From an uncultured Lutibacter sp. (GTDB lineage: Bacteria; Bacteroidota; Bacteroidia; Flavobacteriales; Flavobacteriaceae), in NCBI RefSeq assembly GCF_947493565.1, contig NZ_CANLRG010000003.1:1-64000 (forward strand): DNA of 64,000 nt. Direction: 5' to 3'. The first letter of the stretch is position 1. Every line of letters begins with the position of its first letter. The translations under genes and the position numbers were made by a program. Positions 52,159-62,798 of the stretch are shown in pieces. Under the pieces are notes generated by a model that did not search any database, was not told where the DNA came from, and saw nothing but the letters and a program-made list of their open reading frames with translations.

Positions 52159-54756
52159 TTAGAATAACTTGGTTTGTCCTTCATCTTCTTTTTTAGAATC
52201 TGACTGATTTTCATTTGAGTTTACTATTTCTTCATCTGTTACTTCAACATCATCAACCTCTGGTGCTTCATAAGGTAATGGTTCTAGTAAATTTACTTGT
52301 TTAATTTTTTCTATAGTTAATTGATTTCCAAGAGCTTTAATTCCTTTTACAGCTATAAACTCTTCTAAATTAACCTCCATATTTTCTAAACTTCGCTTAG
52401 AAAATGCTATCTCAACCATAGGTCTGTAATCCGTAGCTACAATTTCTAATTGAGATTTAGGATGCTCTGATATAAAAATTTCCTCTTTATTAGGGTTGTC
52501 AATCATAAAACGTTTTACAAAGTAGCGTTCTTTTTCACCATCAAAGTAAATTGCAGAAATTGGTTTTTGAGGTATCCATTTTTCTAGTACAATCATATCA
52601 TTATCAAAGTGAGTAGTTAATTCAGGCTTGATGGTTTTAACAACACCTTTTTGATTGATAATTAACAGTCTATCTTCGGCCTTAAACTCGCCTAAAAGTT
52701 CGCCTCTTTCATCAACATTTAAGCGTTGAACAACATCGTCAAACCAAATTTTTCTAGGCTTTAAAGTTGAAACTCCTTCAGATTTAAGTTCTATTTTTTT
52801 AATTGCATATTTGGTTACAGTATTTCCTTTTACACTTCTTCCTTTTATGGCTAATTCAGAAAAATCTATATCCCATTTTAATTTTTTAATACTGCCGACA
52901 GCTCTTAAATTTATAGTTATTATTTCGGCTTCACCATTAGGATTTGCAGTAAAGTATTGAACAATTGAAGCTTTACTTCCTGCTGTTAAATTATATTCTT
53001 TATCACGAGTTACTCCTGTAACATTAAAACGTTTCATATAGCTTGGTCCACTTCTACCATCGCGATAAATCATGTTATAAACCGTTCGTTTATCATTCTT
53101 TTTAAATACAGCTACATGAATAATATCTTTACCAACAAAAGTTTTAGCATCTACTTTTGTGACCATCATAACACCATCTTTTCTAAAAATAATAACATCG
53201 TCTATATCTGCACAATCATCAACATACTCATCACGTTTTAATGAAGTTCCAACAAAACCTTCTTCTCTATTAACATATAGTTTTGTATTGCGCATTACCA
53301 CTTTGGTAGCAACTATATCATCAAATAATCTAAGTTCTGTTTTACGCTCTTTTCCTTTTCCGTATTTGATTTTTAAATTTTTAAAATAATCTATTGCAAA
53401 ATCGGTAAGGTGGGCTAAATGATGTTTTACTGTAGCAATTTTATCTTCTAAACTTTCAATAAATTGCTTGGCTTTGTCTATATCAAATTTTGATATTTTT
53501 TTAATTCTAATTTCTGTTAAACGAATAATATCTTCTTCAGTTACAGCCCTTTTTAAATGTTTTATATAAGGCTTTAAGCCTTTGTCTATTGCCTTAATAA
53601 CGCCTTCCCAAGTTTCTTCCTCTTCAATATCTCTATAGATTCTATTTTCTATAAATATGCGTTCTAATGATGCAAAATGCCATTGCTCTTCTAATTCATT
53701 TAACTGAATTTCAAGTTCTAATTTTAACAATTCAACTGTATGATCTGTGGATCTTCTTAAGACTTCAGAAACTCCTATAAAAACAGGTTTATTTTCATCA
53801 ATTACACAACATAATGGTGAAATTGAATTTTCACAGTTAGTAAATGCGTAAAGTGCATCAATCGTTTTATCTGGTGAAATTCCGTTAGGCAAATGCACTA
53901 ATATTTCAACATTAGCAGCTGTATTATCTTCAATTTGTTTTATTTTAATTGTCCCTTTATCATTGGCTTTTAAAATAGAATCAATTAATGAAGAAGTTGT
54001 TGTTCCAAAAGGAATTTCATTAATAATAAGTGTTTTTTTATCTAATTGAGAAATTTTTGCTCTTACTCTAACTTTCCCTCCTCTTTTGCCATCATTATAA
54101 TTAGAAACATCTGCTATACCTCCTGTTAAAAAATCAGGAACAAGCTTAAAACTTTTACCTTTAAGATGCTTGATTGAAGCATCAATTAATTCATTAAAAT
54201 TATGAGGCAAAATTTTTGTTGAAAGTCCTACTGCTATCCCTTCAGCTCCTTGTGCTAAAAGCATTGGAAATTTAACTGGTAAATCTATAGGTTCTTTTTT
54301 TCTACCATCATAAGAGGCTTGCCATTCTGTAGTTTTAGGGTTAAAAACAACATCTAAAGCAAATTTTGATAAACGAGCCTCGATATAACGTGAAGCGGCT
54401 GCTCGGTCACCTGTAAGAATATTTCCCCAGTTTCCTTGCATATCAATGAGCAACTCTTTTTGACCAATCTGCACCATAGCATCTGCTATGGATGCATCTC
54501 CATGGGGATGATATTGCATCGTGTGCCCTACAATGTTTGCTACTTTATTGTAACGTCCATCATCTAGGTCTTTCATTGAGTGCATAATTCTACGCTGCAC
54601 AGGTTTAAAACCGTCTTTAATTGCTGGAACTGCTCTTTCTAAAATTACATATGAAGCATAATCTAAAAACCAGTCCTTGTACATTCCTGTAACTTTGGTA
54701 ATGGTTTCTTGATTACCGAATTCTTCGTTTATTGACTCATTATTTTCTTCTAGCAT
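52159..54756 (-). CDS. parC: DNA topoisomerase IV subunit A
   Basis: An 865-residue type IIA topoisomerase subunit. The active-site Tyr124 lies in ASRYIEARLS. The quinolone region reads HPHGDASIADAMV, with Ala88 at the position of Ser80 in E. coli ParC and Asp at the Glu84 position. A long C-terminal region with degenerate beta-pinwheel blades follows, and the tail is acidic (SDSKKEDEGQTKLF). The position directly after parE (1 base gap) and the lack of a clear GyrA-box argue for ParC and not GyrA. It unlinks daughter chromosomes. Confidence 0.92.
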   Translation of the reverse strand: MLEENNESINEEFGNQETITKVTGMYKDWFLDYASYVILERAVPAIKDGFKPVQRRIMHSMKDLDDGRYNKVANIVGHTMQYHPHGDASIADAMVQIGQKELLIDMQGNWGNILTGDRAAASRYIEARLSKFALDVVFNPKTTEWQASYDGRKKEPIDLPVKFPMLLAQGAEGIAVGLSTKILPHNFNELIDASIKHLKGKSFKLVPDFLTGGIADVSNYNDGKRGGKVRVRAKISQLDKKTLIINEIPFGTTTSSLIDSILKANDKGTIKIKQIEDNTAANVEILVHLPNGISPDKTIDALYAFTNCENSISPLCCVIDENKPVFIGVSEVLRRSTDHTVELLKLELEIQLNELEEQWHFASLERIFIENRIYRDIEEEETWEGVIKAIDKGLKPYIKHLKRAVTEEDIIRLTEIRIKKISKFDIDKAKQFIESLEDKIATVKHHLAHLTDFAIDYFKNLKIKYGKGKERKTELRLFDDIVATKVVMRNTKLYVNREEGFVGTSLKRDEYVDDCADIDDVIIFRKDGVMMVTKVDAKTFVGKDIIHVAVFKKNDKRTVYNMIYRDGRSGPSYMKRFNVTGVTRDKEYNLTAGSKASIVQYFTANPNGEAEIITINLRAVGSIKKLKWDIDFSELAIKGRSVKGNTVTKYAIKKIELKSEGVSTLKPRKIWFDDVVQRLNVDERGELLGEFKAEDRLLIINQKGVVKTIKPELTTHFDNDMIVLEKWIPQKPISAIYFDGEKERYFVKRFMIDNPNKEEIFISEHPKSQLEIVATDYRPMVEIAFSKRSLENMEVNLEEFIAVKGIKALGNQLTIEKIKQVNLLEPLPYEAPEVDDVEVTDEEIVNSNENQSDSKKEDEGQTKLF

Positions 54757-54757
54757 A

Positions 54758-56614
54758 TTACAATTCTTCTACAATATCAAGTTCAACTTTTAAATTATTT
54801 ATAATGAATTTTTGTCTATCAGGAGTATTTTTTCCCATATAAAATTCCAATAGCTTATCTATTGATGTTTCTTTATCTAACATTACGGGGTCTAAACGAA
54901 TATCATCCCCAATAAAATGTACAAATTCATCAGGAGAAATTTCCCCCAAACCTTTAAACCTTGTTATTTCTGGTTTTCCCTTTAAACTATTAATTGCATT
55001 CTTTCGTTCTTCTTCTGAGTAGCAATAAAACGTTTGTTTTTTATCACGAACTCTAAATAAAGGTGTATCTAAAATATATAAATGACCTTCTTTAATTAAC
55101 TCAGGAAAAAATTGTAAAAAAAACGTAATTAATAACAGTCTTATATGCATTCCATCAACATCTGCATCGGTAGCAATTACAATATTATTGTACCTTAAAT
55201 TTTCTAAACCATCCTCAATATCTAAAGCTGCTTGTAATAAATTAAATTCTTCATTTTCATACACTATTTTTTTACTCATATTGTATGAATTTAAGGGTTT
55301 TCCACGTAAGCTAAATACAGCTTGTGTGTTGACATTTCTTGATTTTGTTATGGAGCCACTCGCCGAATCTCCCTCTGTAATAAATAAAGTACTTTCTAAG
55401 CGATTGTCTTTTTTTAAGTCATTTAAATGAATTCTACAATCGCGTAATTTTTTATTATGTAAACTCGCTTTTTTGGCACGTTCACGAGCTAATTTCCGAA
55501 TACCGGAGAGGTCTTTTCTTTCTTTTTCAGCTTGTAAAATCTTTTTCTGAATTTTTTCAGCAGTATCAGGGTTTTTATGTAGATAATTATCTAGGTTTGT
55601 TTTAACAAAGTCTGTAATAAATGTTCTAACTGTAGGAAGCCCTCCTCCCATTTCTGTAGAACCTAATTTAGTTTTTGTTTGACTTTCAAAAACAGGTTCC
55701 ATTACTTTTACGCTAATTGCTGAAACAATAGATTTCCGAATATCGGACGCATCATAATTTTTACCAAAAAACTCCCTAACGGTTTTAACTATAGCCTCTC
55801 TAAATGCATTTTGATGCGTTCCTCCCTGTGTTGTATGTTGACCATTAACAAATGAATGGTATTCTTCGCTATATTGTGCTTTGCTATAGGTTAAAGCGAC
55901 TTCTATATCTTCATCTTTTAAATGAATGATAGGAAATAACATAAATTCATCCGCAATATTTTCTTCTAATAAATCCTTTAATCCTTTTTCAGAAAAATAC
56001 TTTTCTCCATTAAAAATAATTGTCAACCCTGTATTTAGATATACATAGTTTTTAATCATTTTTACAATGTATTCATTTCTAAATTTGAACTTAGTAAAAA
56101 TGGATTTGTCAGGTACAAAAGTTACTTTGGTACCTTTTCTACTGGTAGTATTTTGAGGCTTCTCTTCGAGTGTAATATTTCCTTGTTCAAATTCAGCAAA
56201 AACGGTTTGTCCATCTCTATAAGATTGCACTTTAAAATAAGAAGACAACGCATTTACCGCTTTAGTACCAACTCCATTAAGCCCAACCGACTTCTTAAAT
56301 GCTCTTGAATCGTATTTTCCACCAGTATTCATTTTAGAAACAACATCCACTACTTTTCCTAAAGGAATTCCACGACCATAATCTCTAATAGTAACCGTTT
56401 CCTCTTTTACAGAAACTTCTATAGTTTTTCCTGCTCCCATTACATATTCATCAATAGAGTTGTCTAGAACTTCTTTGATTAAAATATAAATACCATCGTC
56501 AGGTGAAGAACCATCACCTAGTTTACCAATGTACATACCGGGGCGCATTCTAATATGTTCTTTCCAATCTAGTGAACGAATATTATCCTCTGTATACGAT
56601 GTTTGTTCTGTCAT
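54758..56614 (-). CDS. parE: DNA topoisomerase IV subunit B
   Basis: A 618-residue ATPase subunit. The GHKL ATP site starts with [31 protein letters not shown] and [13 protein letters not shown] follow. The TOPRIM domain holds [18 protein letters not shown] and [19 protein letters not shown] with the metal-binding Asp residues. The C-terminus [12 protein letters not shown] is the usual end. Length is that of ParE (GyrB is longer). It is 1 base ahead of parC; the pair forms an operon. Confidence 0.94.
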   Translation of the reverse strand: MTEQTSYTEDNIRSLDWKEHIRMRPGMYIGKLGDGSSPDDGIYILIKEVLDNSIDEYVMGAGKTIEVSVKEETVTIRDYGRGIPLGKVVDVVSKMNTGGKYDSRAFKKSVGLNGVGTKAVNALSSYFKVQSYRDGQTVFAEFEQGNITLEEKPQNTTSRKGTKVTFVPDKSIFTKFKFRNEYIVKMIKNYVYLNTGLTIIFNGEKYFSEKGLKDLLEENIADEFMLFPIIHLKDEDIEVALTYSKAQYSEEYHSFVNGQHTTQGGTHQNAFREAIVKTVREFFGKNYDASDIRKSIVSAISVKVMEPVFESQTKTKLGSTEMGGGLPTVRTFITDFVKTNLDNYLHKNPDTAEKIQKKILQAEKERKDLSGIRKLARERAKKASLHNKKLRDCRIHLNDLKKDNRLESTLFITEGDSASGSITKSRNVNTQAVFSLRGKPLNSYNMSKKIVYENEEFNLLQAALDIEDGLENLRYNNIVIATDADVDGMHIRLLLITFFLQFFPELIKEGHLYILDTPLFRVRDKKQTFYCYSEEERKNAINSLKGKPEITRFKGLGEISPDEFVHFIGDDIRLDPVMLDKETSIDKLLEFYMGKNTPDRQKFIINNLKVELDIVEEL

Positions 56615-56676
56615 TTATTAAAGTGATATTCTTGAAGATTTGCTAAAGTACTATTTTGAAAGTAGAAATAAAAAAA

Positions 56677-56704
56677 ACTCTGTTAAAATAATTATTAACA
56701 GAGT
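56677..56704 (-). terminator. Terminator after ychF
   Basis: Stem ACTCTGTTAA / TTAACAGAGT with an 8-base loop; T-run on both strands. Confidence 0.8.
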
Positions 56705-56734
56705 TTTTAAAAAATATTTTTATTTTTTTTATAG

Positions 56735-57829
56735 CTAAACGTTAAATCTGAAATGCATTACATCGCCATCTTTTACAATGTATTCTTTTCCTTCTACTCT
56801 CATTTTTCCTGCTTCTTTTACTTTAGCCTCGCTACCATAATTTACAAAATCTTCGTATGCAATTACCTCTGCTCTAATAAATCCTTTTTCAAAATCGGTA
56901 TGAATTACTCCTGCAGCTTGTGGTGCAGTATCTCCAATATGGATTGTCCAAGCTCTTACTTCTTTTACACCAGCCGTAAAGTAGGTTTGAAGGTTAAGTA
57001 ATTTATAGGCAGCTCTAATTAATACAGAAGACCCTGGTTCTTCCAAGCCCAAATCTTCTAAAAACAATTGTCTTTCTTCAAAAGTTTCCAGCTCTGTAAT
57101 ATCGGCTTCTGTACCAACCGCTAAAACAATTACTTCAGCATTTTCATTTTTAACTGCTTCTTTAACAGCCTCAACATAAGCATTGCCTGTAACAGCAGAA
57201 CTTTCATCAACATTACAAACATATAACACTGGTTTGTCAGTTATAAATTGAAGTGGTTTGATGTATTCTTCACGTTCTTTTTCCGTTAAATCAATAGCTC
57301 TAACAGATACTGCAGCTTCTAAACCAGCTTTTACTTTTTCTAAAACTTCTAATTCTTTTTGAGCTTCTTTATTACCAGTACGTGCTGTTTTTTTTACGCG
57401 TTCTAATCTTTTCTCTAAAGTTTCAAAATCTTTTAATTGTAGCTCAATATCAATTGTTTCTTTATCTCTTACAGGATTTACTGTGGTATCTACATGTACT
57501 ATATTATCATTATCAAAACAACGCAACACATGAATAATAGCATCGGTTTCTCTAATATTTGCTAAAAACTGATTTCCAAGTCCTTCTCCTTTACTTGCTC
57601 CTCTTACTAAACCTGCAATATCAACAATATCAACAGTTGCTGGTAAAACACGTTCTGGATTTACTAATTCTTCTAATTTAGTCAATCTATTGTCTGGAAC
57701 ATTTACAACACCAATATTAGGTTCAATGGTGCAAAAAGGAAAGTTAGCACTTTGCGCTTTAGCATTTGATAAACAATTAAATAAAGTTGATTTTCCTACA
57801 TTTGGTAAACCTACAATTCCTGCCTTCAT
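56735..57829 (-). CDS. ychF: Redox-regulated ATPase YchF (Obg family)
   Basis: A 364-residue P-loop protein. G1 is [15 protein letters not shown], then [21 protein letters not shown] (G3) and the region LYVCNVDES in place of NKxD, which explains ATP rather than GTP preference. The coiled coil and the C-terminal TGS domain ([19 protein letters not shown]) complete it. It is a universal ribosome-associated ATPase that dampens oxidative stress responses. Single gene with a -7 box upstream. Confidence 0.95.
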   Translation of the reverse strand: MKAGIVGLPNVGKSTLFNCLSNAKAQSANFPFCTIEPNIGVVNVPDNRLTKLEELVNPERVLPATVDIVDIAGLVRGASKGEGLGNQFLANIRETDAIIHVLRCFDNDNIVHVDTTVNPVRDKETIDIELQLKDFETLEKRLERVKKTARTGNKEAQKELEVLEKVKAGLEAAVSVRAIDLTEKEREEYIKPLQFITDKPVLYVCNVDESSAVTGNAYVEAVKEAVKNENAEVIVLAVGTEADITELETFEERQLFLEDLGLEEPGSSVLIRAAYKLLNLQTYFTAGVKEVRAWTIHIGDTAPQAAGVIHTDFEKGFIRAEVIAYEDFVNYGSEAKVKEAGKMRVEGKEYIVKDGDVMHFRFNV

Positions 57830-57849
57830 AATTTTATTTTTTTGCGGTG

Positions 57850-57857
57850 CAAATATA
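57850..57857 (-). promoter_or_regulatory. -7 box TATATTTG for ychF
   Basis: On the minus strand TATATTTG, 20 bases before the ATG. The -33 element is poor. Confidence 0.45.
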
Positions 57858-58061
57858 CTATTAAGATTTAAGTTTGAAAGAAATTATTTATTTTATAATG
57901 TCGTTGATTCATTTTTTAAAGTCAGCTAATACAAAACCTAAATATTTAAAAAATACTCTTTGTCGAATTTGTTAAGTTATTGGTATAAAAAATAAAGCAA
58001 GTTATAAGAATAATTATATATTTATTCCTTGAAAATTAAATAACATTAAAAAATTAATAGT

Positions 58062-59381
58062 TTGAATACAACCAAAAATTATAGCAAAGCATTTTATGTG
58101 CTTACCTCACTTTTTTTTATGTGGGGATTTATTACTGTTTTAGTAGATTCATTAATTCCAAGATTAAAAGAGGTTTTTGAACTTAGCTTTTTCCAAGCTG
58201 GTTTAGTACAATTTGCATTTTTTATGGCTTACGGATTATTATCAATCCCCTCTGGGTTTATCTTATCCAAAATTGGATATAAAAAAGGTATTTTACTTGG
58301 GTTAAGTATTATGGGAGCTGGTTGTTTATTGTTTTATCCAGCCGCAGCTTACAGAACTTTCCCTGTATTTTTATTAGGTTATTTTGTTTTAGCTGGAGGT
58401 ATGACTGTTTTACAAGTAGCTGCAAACCCTTATGTTGCAGTATTAGGAACAGAAGAAACTGCTTCTAGTAGATTAAATTTATCTCAAGCATTTAATAGTT
58501 TAGGTACAGCAATTGCACCAGCAGTTGGAGCCATGTTTTTATTAAGTGATTCAATTAAATCAAGTGAAAGCATCAACAATCTATTACCCGCTGAAAAAGA
58601 AGCCTATTTAATTAATGAAGCTTCGGCAGTTCAAAATCCATTTTTAATACTAGCCGCCTCATTATTACTATTAGCATTTATTGTTTCTTTAATAAAACTT
58701 CCTAATATCTTAAAAAAGAAAGAAGGTTTTGGATATGGTGAAGCATTAAAACATAAAGTACTAAAAATGGGAGCTATAGGTATCTTTTTATATGTGGGTG
58801 CTGAAGTTGCTATTGGAAGTTATTTAGTCAATTACTTTTTAAGTATGAATATGCCTGAATTGATTAGAAACAGTGAATGGATGTCTAAAGTTTCTGAAAT
58901 GGTAGTTCAACAAGATTTGGCTAATGTTGATAACAAAGCTATTGTTGGTGCCTTTGTATTATTTTACTGGTCTGGAGCAATGGTTGGAAGATTTATTGGA
59001 GCTTATTTAACAAGAATTGTAGCGCCTGCTAAAGTATTAGCCATTTTTGCAACCATGGCTATTTCATTACTTGCAATTTCAATGTTAACTAATGGATTTG
59101 TAGCCATGTGGTCTATTTTATTAATTGGGTTATTTAATTCAATCATGTTCCCAACTATTTTCACCTTATCATTAAGTGGCTTAGGCGAATACAAACCTCA
59201 AGCATCTGGAATTTTATGTACTGCTATTGTAGGAGGAGCAATTATCCCTCCTTTATATGGCTTATTAACCGATCAATTCGATTTTAAACCTGCCTTATTT
59301 TTAATGGTGCTTTGCTATTTTTACATTTTCTTTTTTGCTAGAAAAAGTAATTCATTTATAGCTTCATTTACTGAAAAGTAA
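58062..59381 (+). CDS. Sugar MFS transporter, FucP-like
   Basis: A 439-residue major-facilitator permease with 12 helices. I use the TTG at 58062 because the family start (NTTKNYSKAFYVLTSLFFMW) begins there and the first ATG (at residue 20) would cut helix 1. The motifs GYKKGILLGLSIMGAG and YVAVLGTEETASSRLNLSQA (the FucP/GluP family block with N-L-x-Q) are clear. The family carries L-fucose, glucose, galactose or N-acetylglucosamine with protons. Substrate not resolved; no sugar operon is next to it. Ends at a convergent terminator with cutC. Confidence 0.88.
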   Translation: MNTTKNYSKAFYVLTSLFFMWGFITVLVDSLIPRLKEVFELSFFQAGLVQFAFFMAYGLLSIPSGFILSKIGYKKGILLGLSIMGAGCLLFYPAAAYRTFPVFLLGYFVLAGGMTVLQVAANPYVAVLGTEETASSRLNLSQAFNSLGTAIAPAVGAMFLLSDSIKSSESINNLLPAEKEAYLINEASAVQNPFLILAASLLLLAFIVSLIKLPNILKKKEGFGYGEALKHKVLKMGAIGIFLYVGAEVAIGSYLVNYFLSMNMPELIRNSEWMSKVSEMVVQQDLANVDNKAIVGAFVLFYWSGAMVGRFIGAYLTRIVAPAKVLAIFATMAISLLAISMLTNGFVAMWSILLIGLFNSIMFPTIFTLSLSGLGEYKPQASGILCTAIVGGAIIPPLYGLLTDQFDFKPALFLMVLCYFYIFFFARKSNSFIASFTEK

Positions 59382-59394
59382 CTAGAATTCATAA

Positions 59395-59420
59395 AAAGCG
59401 GAATTTTAAAATTCCGCTTT
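59395..59420. terminator. Bidirectional terminator
   Basis: Stem AAAGCGGAATTTT / AAAATTCCGCTTT between the convergent transporter and cutC. Confidence 0.85.
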
Positions 59421-59443
59421 CTATTTCAAAATATAAATACTTC

Positions 59444-60136
59444 CTAAAATAAATTAGTAATAGTTCTAATTTTCTCTTCATCAACTACCATAACATCTCC
59501 CATTGAAAATGAATTGCCAAAACTTATAGGTTTTCTTGCTGTAAAATGAAGGTTGTTTACTCCAATAGTAGCAAATTTTGAGGCGTTTGAAGAATTAATA
59601 CCACTCCCAGCCATAATTTGTAGTTGATCTCCATAGTGCTGCTGTAAAAATGAAATTACATCTAAACCTTCTTCTGCAGTTTTTTTTAAACCAGATGTTA
59701 GTAGACGATCAAAACCAAAATTTATCAAACACTCAATTCCTTTCTTATAATCTATAAGAAAGTCAAAAGCTCTATGAAACGTGACTTCTAAATTTAATTG
59801 CTTCGCAAAGTTTAGCAGTTCTTTATTTTTGTTTGATACGGTATTTTCAGCTGTTAAAATCCCAAAAACAACTCCTGTTGCTCCAGCTTGTTTAGCCATA
59901 GAAATATCAACTTTCATTAAGTTTATATCTAATTCACTACAAACAAAACCTCCTTCTTTATGTCGTATCATTACATGAACTTCAACTGATGAATTTTCAA
60001 CACATTGTAAAATTAAACCAAAACTTGGGGTCAATCCACCAACAGATAATGCTGAACATAACTCTATACGTTTGGCTCCATATTTTTCAGCAGCCATTGC
60101 TCCTTCAACACAATCTGTACAGATTTCAAAATTCAT
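59444..60136 (-). CDS. cutC: CutC family protein
   Basis: A 230-residue TIM barrel. NFEICTDCVEGAMAAEKYGA at the start, RIELCSALSVGGLTPSFGL, MIRHKEGGFVCSELDI and TFHRAFDF are the family blocks. It was first named for copper homeostasis, but the actual reaction is not established. No copper gene is near. The ferredoxin gene lies 19 bases upstream in the same direction and they probably share a transcript. Confidence 0.92.
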   Translation of the reverse strand: MNFEICTDCVEGAMAAEKYGAKRIELCSALSVGGLTPSFGLILQCVENSSVEVHVMIRHKEGGFVCSELDINLMKVDISMAKQAGATGVVFGILTAENTVSNKNKELLNFAKQLNLEVTFHRAFDFLIDYKKGIECLINFGFDRLLTSGLKKTAEEGLDVISFLQQHYGDQLQIMAGSGINSSNASKFATIGVNNLHFTARKPISFGNSFSMGDVMVVDEEKIRTITNLF

Positions 60137-60155
60137 TTTTAAGAATCACTATAAA

Positions 60156-60506
60156 CTACTCTTTATGTAAAAACTGTTGTTTGGCAAACAATTGCTCATC
60201 AGTTTCTTCATTGTCTTCATCTGGCACACAACAATCTACCGGACAAACTGCGGCACATTGTGGTTCGTCATGAAAACCTTTACATTCGGTACATTTATCG
60301 GTTACAATAAAATATACTTCATCATCTTTTGGCTCATGCTGCTCATCGGCTACAACCTTGTTGCCATTTGGTAAAACTACATTTCCTGTTAATGAAGTCC
60401 CATCCGAATATCTCCATTCTTCACCAGCTTCATAAATTGCATTGTTAGGACATTCGGGTTCGCAAGCCCCACAATTTATACATTCATCTGTTATTTTTAT
60501 TGCCAT
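60156..60506 (-). CDS. 4Fe-4S dicluster ferredoxin
   Basis: A 116-residue ferredoxin of the Bacteroidota type. The first cluster motif is [12 protein letters not shown] (9-20), the second [20 protein letters not shown], with the usual insert between the second and third Cys. Between them is a long loop (about 25-65) and at the end an acidic tail ([10 protein letters not shown]), both typical of the family. A soluble electron carrier; partner unknown. It is divergent from the acyl-CoA reductase gene with 56 bases between, so the two may share regulation. Confidence 0.93.
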   Translation of the reverse strand: MAIKITDECINCGACEPECPNNAIYEAGEEWRYSDGTSLTGNVVLPNGNKVVADEQHEPKDDEVYFIVTDKCTECKGFHDEPQCAAVCPVDCCVPDEDNEETDEQLFAKQQFLHKE

Positions 60507-60528
60507 ACTATTATTTAGATTATTTTTG

Positions 60529-60536
60529 CAAATATA
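60529..60536 (-). promoter_or_regulatory. -7 box TATATTTG for ferredoxin
   Basis: On the minus strand TATATTTG, 22 bases before the ATG, in the divergent gap with the acyl-CoA reductase gene. Confidence 0.45.
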
Positions 60537-60562
60537 AAATTAAATTTTAAGGTAAAAATTCC

Positions 60563-61624
60563 ATGAATTTAGCACAGAGAAAACAAGCATTTGTAGAACT
60601 AGGTACATTTTTTAAACAATTTAACAATTCGAAAATTGAAAAAAATAATGAATCTGAATTAAACACCTTGTTTTTTGATGCTTTTTTAATGCAAATTAAT
60701 AGAGCCCAAGAGTTTAATGGTTGGTTTACAAAAAATAATGTTCTTAAAGCTTTTGAAAGTTGGGGTGAAGCACTTACTGAAGAAAATTTAACCAAATGGC
60801 TTACCACTTATAAAATTGAAGCTATTAAAACACCTAAAAAAGTAGCCATAATCATGGCAGGAAATATTCCCTTAGTTGGATTTCATGATTTTTTATGTGT
60901 ACTACTAACAGGTCATAATGCTATGGTAAAACAATCATCTAATGATAAGCACTTTTTACCACTTATTGCTAAATTTTTGGAATATTACAATCCCTATTTT
61001 AAAAATAAAATAACTTTTACAGAAGACAAATTAACAGCTATTGATGCTGTTATTGCAACTGGTAGCAACAATACAGCTCGCTATTTTGAACATTATTTTG
61101 GAAAATACCCAAACATTATTAGAAAAAACAGAAACTCTGTGGCAATAATTACAGGTAAAGAAAGTAAAGAAGAATTAGAACTTTTAGGTGAAGACATTTT
61201 TCAATATTTTGGTTTAGGTTGTAGAAGTGTTTCTAAAATATTTGTTCCTAAAAACTATAACTTTGAGTTGTTATTTAATGCGTTATTCAAGTTTAATGAC
61301 ATTATTAATTATAAAAAGTACGAAAATAATTACGATTATAACAAAGCTGTTTACTTAATGAGCTTGTTTAAGATTCTTGAAAATGGATTTGTGATGCTAA
61401 AAGAAGATACTAACTATGCCTCTCCTATAGCTACTATTTTTTATGAATATTACGATTCGTTTGACAATCTGTTACTTAAATTAAAAACCGATAAAGATGA
61501 AATACAGTGTATTGCCTGTAACGAAAACGTTGTAGATTTCGTAAAATTTGGACAAACTCAACGTCCAAAATTATGGAATTATGCAGATAACATAGACACA
61601 GTTGAATTTTTATTAAATATTTAA
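60563..61624 (+). CDS. LuxC-like acyl-CoA reductase
   Basis: A 353-residue enzyme of the LuxC family. AIIMAGNIPLVGFHDFLCVL (95-114) and VIATGSNNTARYFEHYFG (163-180) bind the nucleotide; Cys220 in FGLGCRSVSK is the expected thioester nucleophile. It reduces an acyl-CoA to an aldehyde with NAD(P)H. There is no lux or alkane gene nearby; instead it stands between ferredoxin and serC, an arrangement usual in Flavobacteriia, where its physiological role is not known. Confidence 0.88.
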   Translation: MNLAQRKQAFVELGTFFKQFNNSKIEKNNESELNTLFFDAFLMQINRAQEFNGWFTKNNVLKAFESWGEALTEENLTKWLTTYKIEAIKTPKKVAIIMAGNIPLVGFHDFLCVLLTGHNAMVKQSSNDKHFLPLIAKFLEYYNPYFKNKITFTEDKLTAIDAVIATGSNNTARYFEHYFGKYPNIIRKNRNSVAIITGKESKEELELLGEDIFQYFGLGCRSVSKIFVPKNYNFELLFNALFKFNDIINYKKYENNYDYNKAVYLMSLFKILENGFVMLKEDTNYASPIATIFYEYYDSFDNLLLKLKTDKDEIQCIACNENVVDFVKFGQTQRPKLWNYADNIDTVEFLLNI

Positions 61625-61706
61625 GTAGTTTTTTATGAAATAAAATATACTTATTTAGCTTTTTTTTCCGAAATTTGTAAGAGAAATAAATTCATATTCT
61701 ATACAA

Positions 61707-62777
61707 ATGAAAAAACATAATTTTAGTGCAGGACCATGTATTTTACCACAAGAAGTATTAAAAAAAGCAGCCAATGCTGTTACCAACTTTAATGGTATAG
61801 ATTTATCTTTAATTGAAATTTCACACAGAAGCAAAGAATTCGTTGAAGTGATGGAAAAAGCACGTAGCTTAGTTAAAGAATTATTAAACCTACCTGAAGG
61901 ATATTCGGTACTTTTTTTACAAGGAGGTGCAAGCCTTGAATTTTTAATGACCCCATACAATTTATTAAAAGTTAATGGTAAAGCAGGTTATTTTGACACT
62001 GGAACATGGAGTTCTAAAGCAATTAAAGAAGCTAAAACGTTAGGTGAAGTAGACGTTTTCGCTAGTTCAAAAGATAAAGGTTACAACTACATTCCAAAAA
62101 ACTACAACATCCCAAGTGATATAGATTATGTGCATTGCACATCTAACAATACTATTTTTGGAACTCAAATTAAAGAATTCCCTAAAACGGATGCGCTATT
62201 AGTTTGTGATATGAGTTCAGATATATTTTCACGTGAATTAGATTTTACGCAATTTGATTTGGTTTATGCAGGAGCACAAAAAAACATGGGCCCTGCTGGT
62301 ACTACTTTAGTTATAGTAAAAGATGAAATTTTAGGTAAAACTGGACGTAGCATCCCTTCTATGTTAGACTATCAAGTACACTTAAGTAAAGACAGTATGT
62401 TTAATACTCCACCTGTATTTGCAGTTTATGTATCTATGTTAACTTTAGAATGGTTAAAAGAACAAGGAGGAGTTAAAGCTATTGAAAAAATCAATCAAGA
62501 AAAAGCTGCTTTGTTATACGCTGAAGTAGATAGAAATCCTTTATTTATTGGTTTTGCAAACAAAGAAGATAGATCCACAATGAATGTTACTTTTAATTTA
62601 ACAAATGAAACTCATAAAGATACTTTTGATAAACTTTGGAATGAAGCAGGAATCAATGGATTAAAAGGTCATAAATCAGTTGGAGGCTATAGAGCAAGTA
62701 TCTATAATGCTATGCCAATAGAAAGCATAAAAGTTTTAATAAACGTAATGCAACAATTTGAAAAACAAGTTTCATAA
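61707..62777 (+). CDS. serC: Phosphoserine aminotransferase
   Basis: A 356-residue class V aminotransferase. HNFSAGPCILPQEVL at the start, EISHRSKEFVEVMEKA, LFLQGGASLEF and the PLP-Lys in YAGAQKNMGPAGTTLV identify SerC. It makes 3-phosphoserine from 3-phosphohydroxypyruvate and glutamate, and can also serve pyridoxine synthesis. The dehydrogenase gene follows 21 bases later. Confidence 0.96.
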   Translation: MKKHNFSAGPCILPQEVLKKAANAVTNFNGIDLSLIEISHRSKEFVEVMEKARSLVKELLNLPEGYSVLFLQGGASLEFLMTPYNLLKVNGKAGYFDTGTWSSKAIKEAKTLGEVDVFASSKDKGYNYIPKNYNIPSDIDYVHCTSNNTIFGTQIKEFPKTDALLVCDMSSDIFSRELDFTQFDLVYAGAQKNMGPAGTTLVIVKDEILGKTGRSIPSMLDYQVHLSKDSMFNTPPVFAVYVSMLTLEWLKEQGGVKAIEKINQEKAALLYAEVDRNPLFIGFANKEDRSTMNVTFNLTNETHKDTFDKLWNEAGINGLKGHKSVGGYRASIYNAMPIESIKVLINVMQQFEKQVS

Positions 62778-62798
62778 ACTAAAAAAAATATTTATAAA

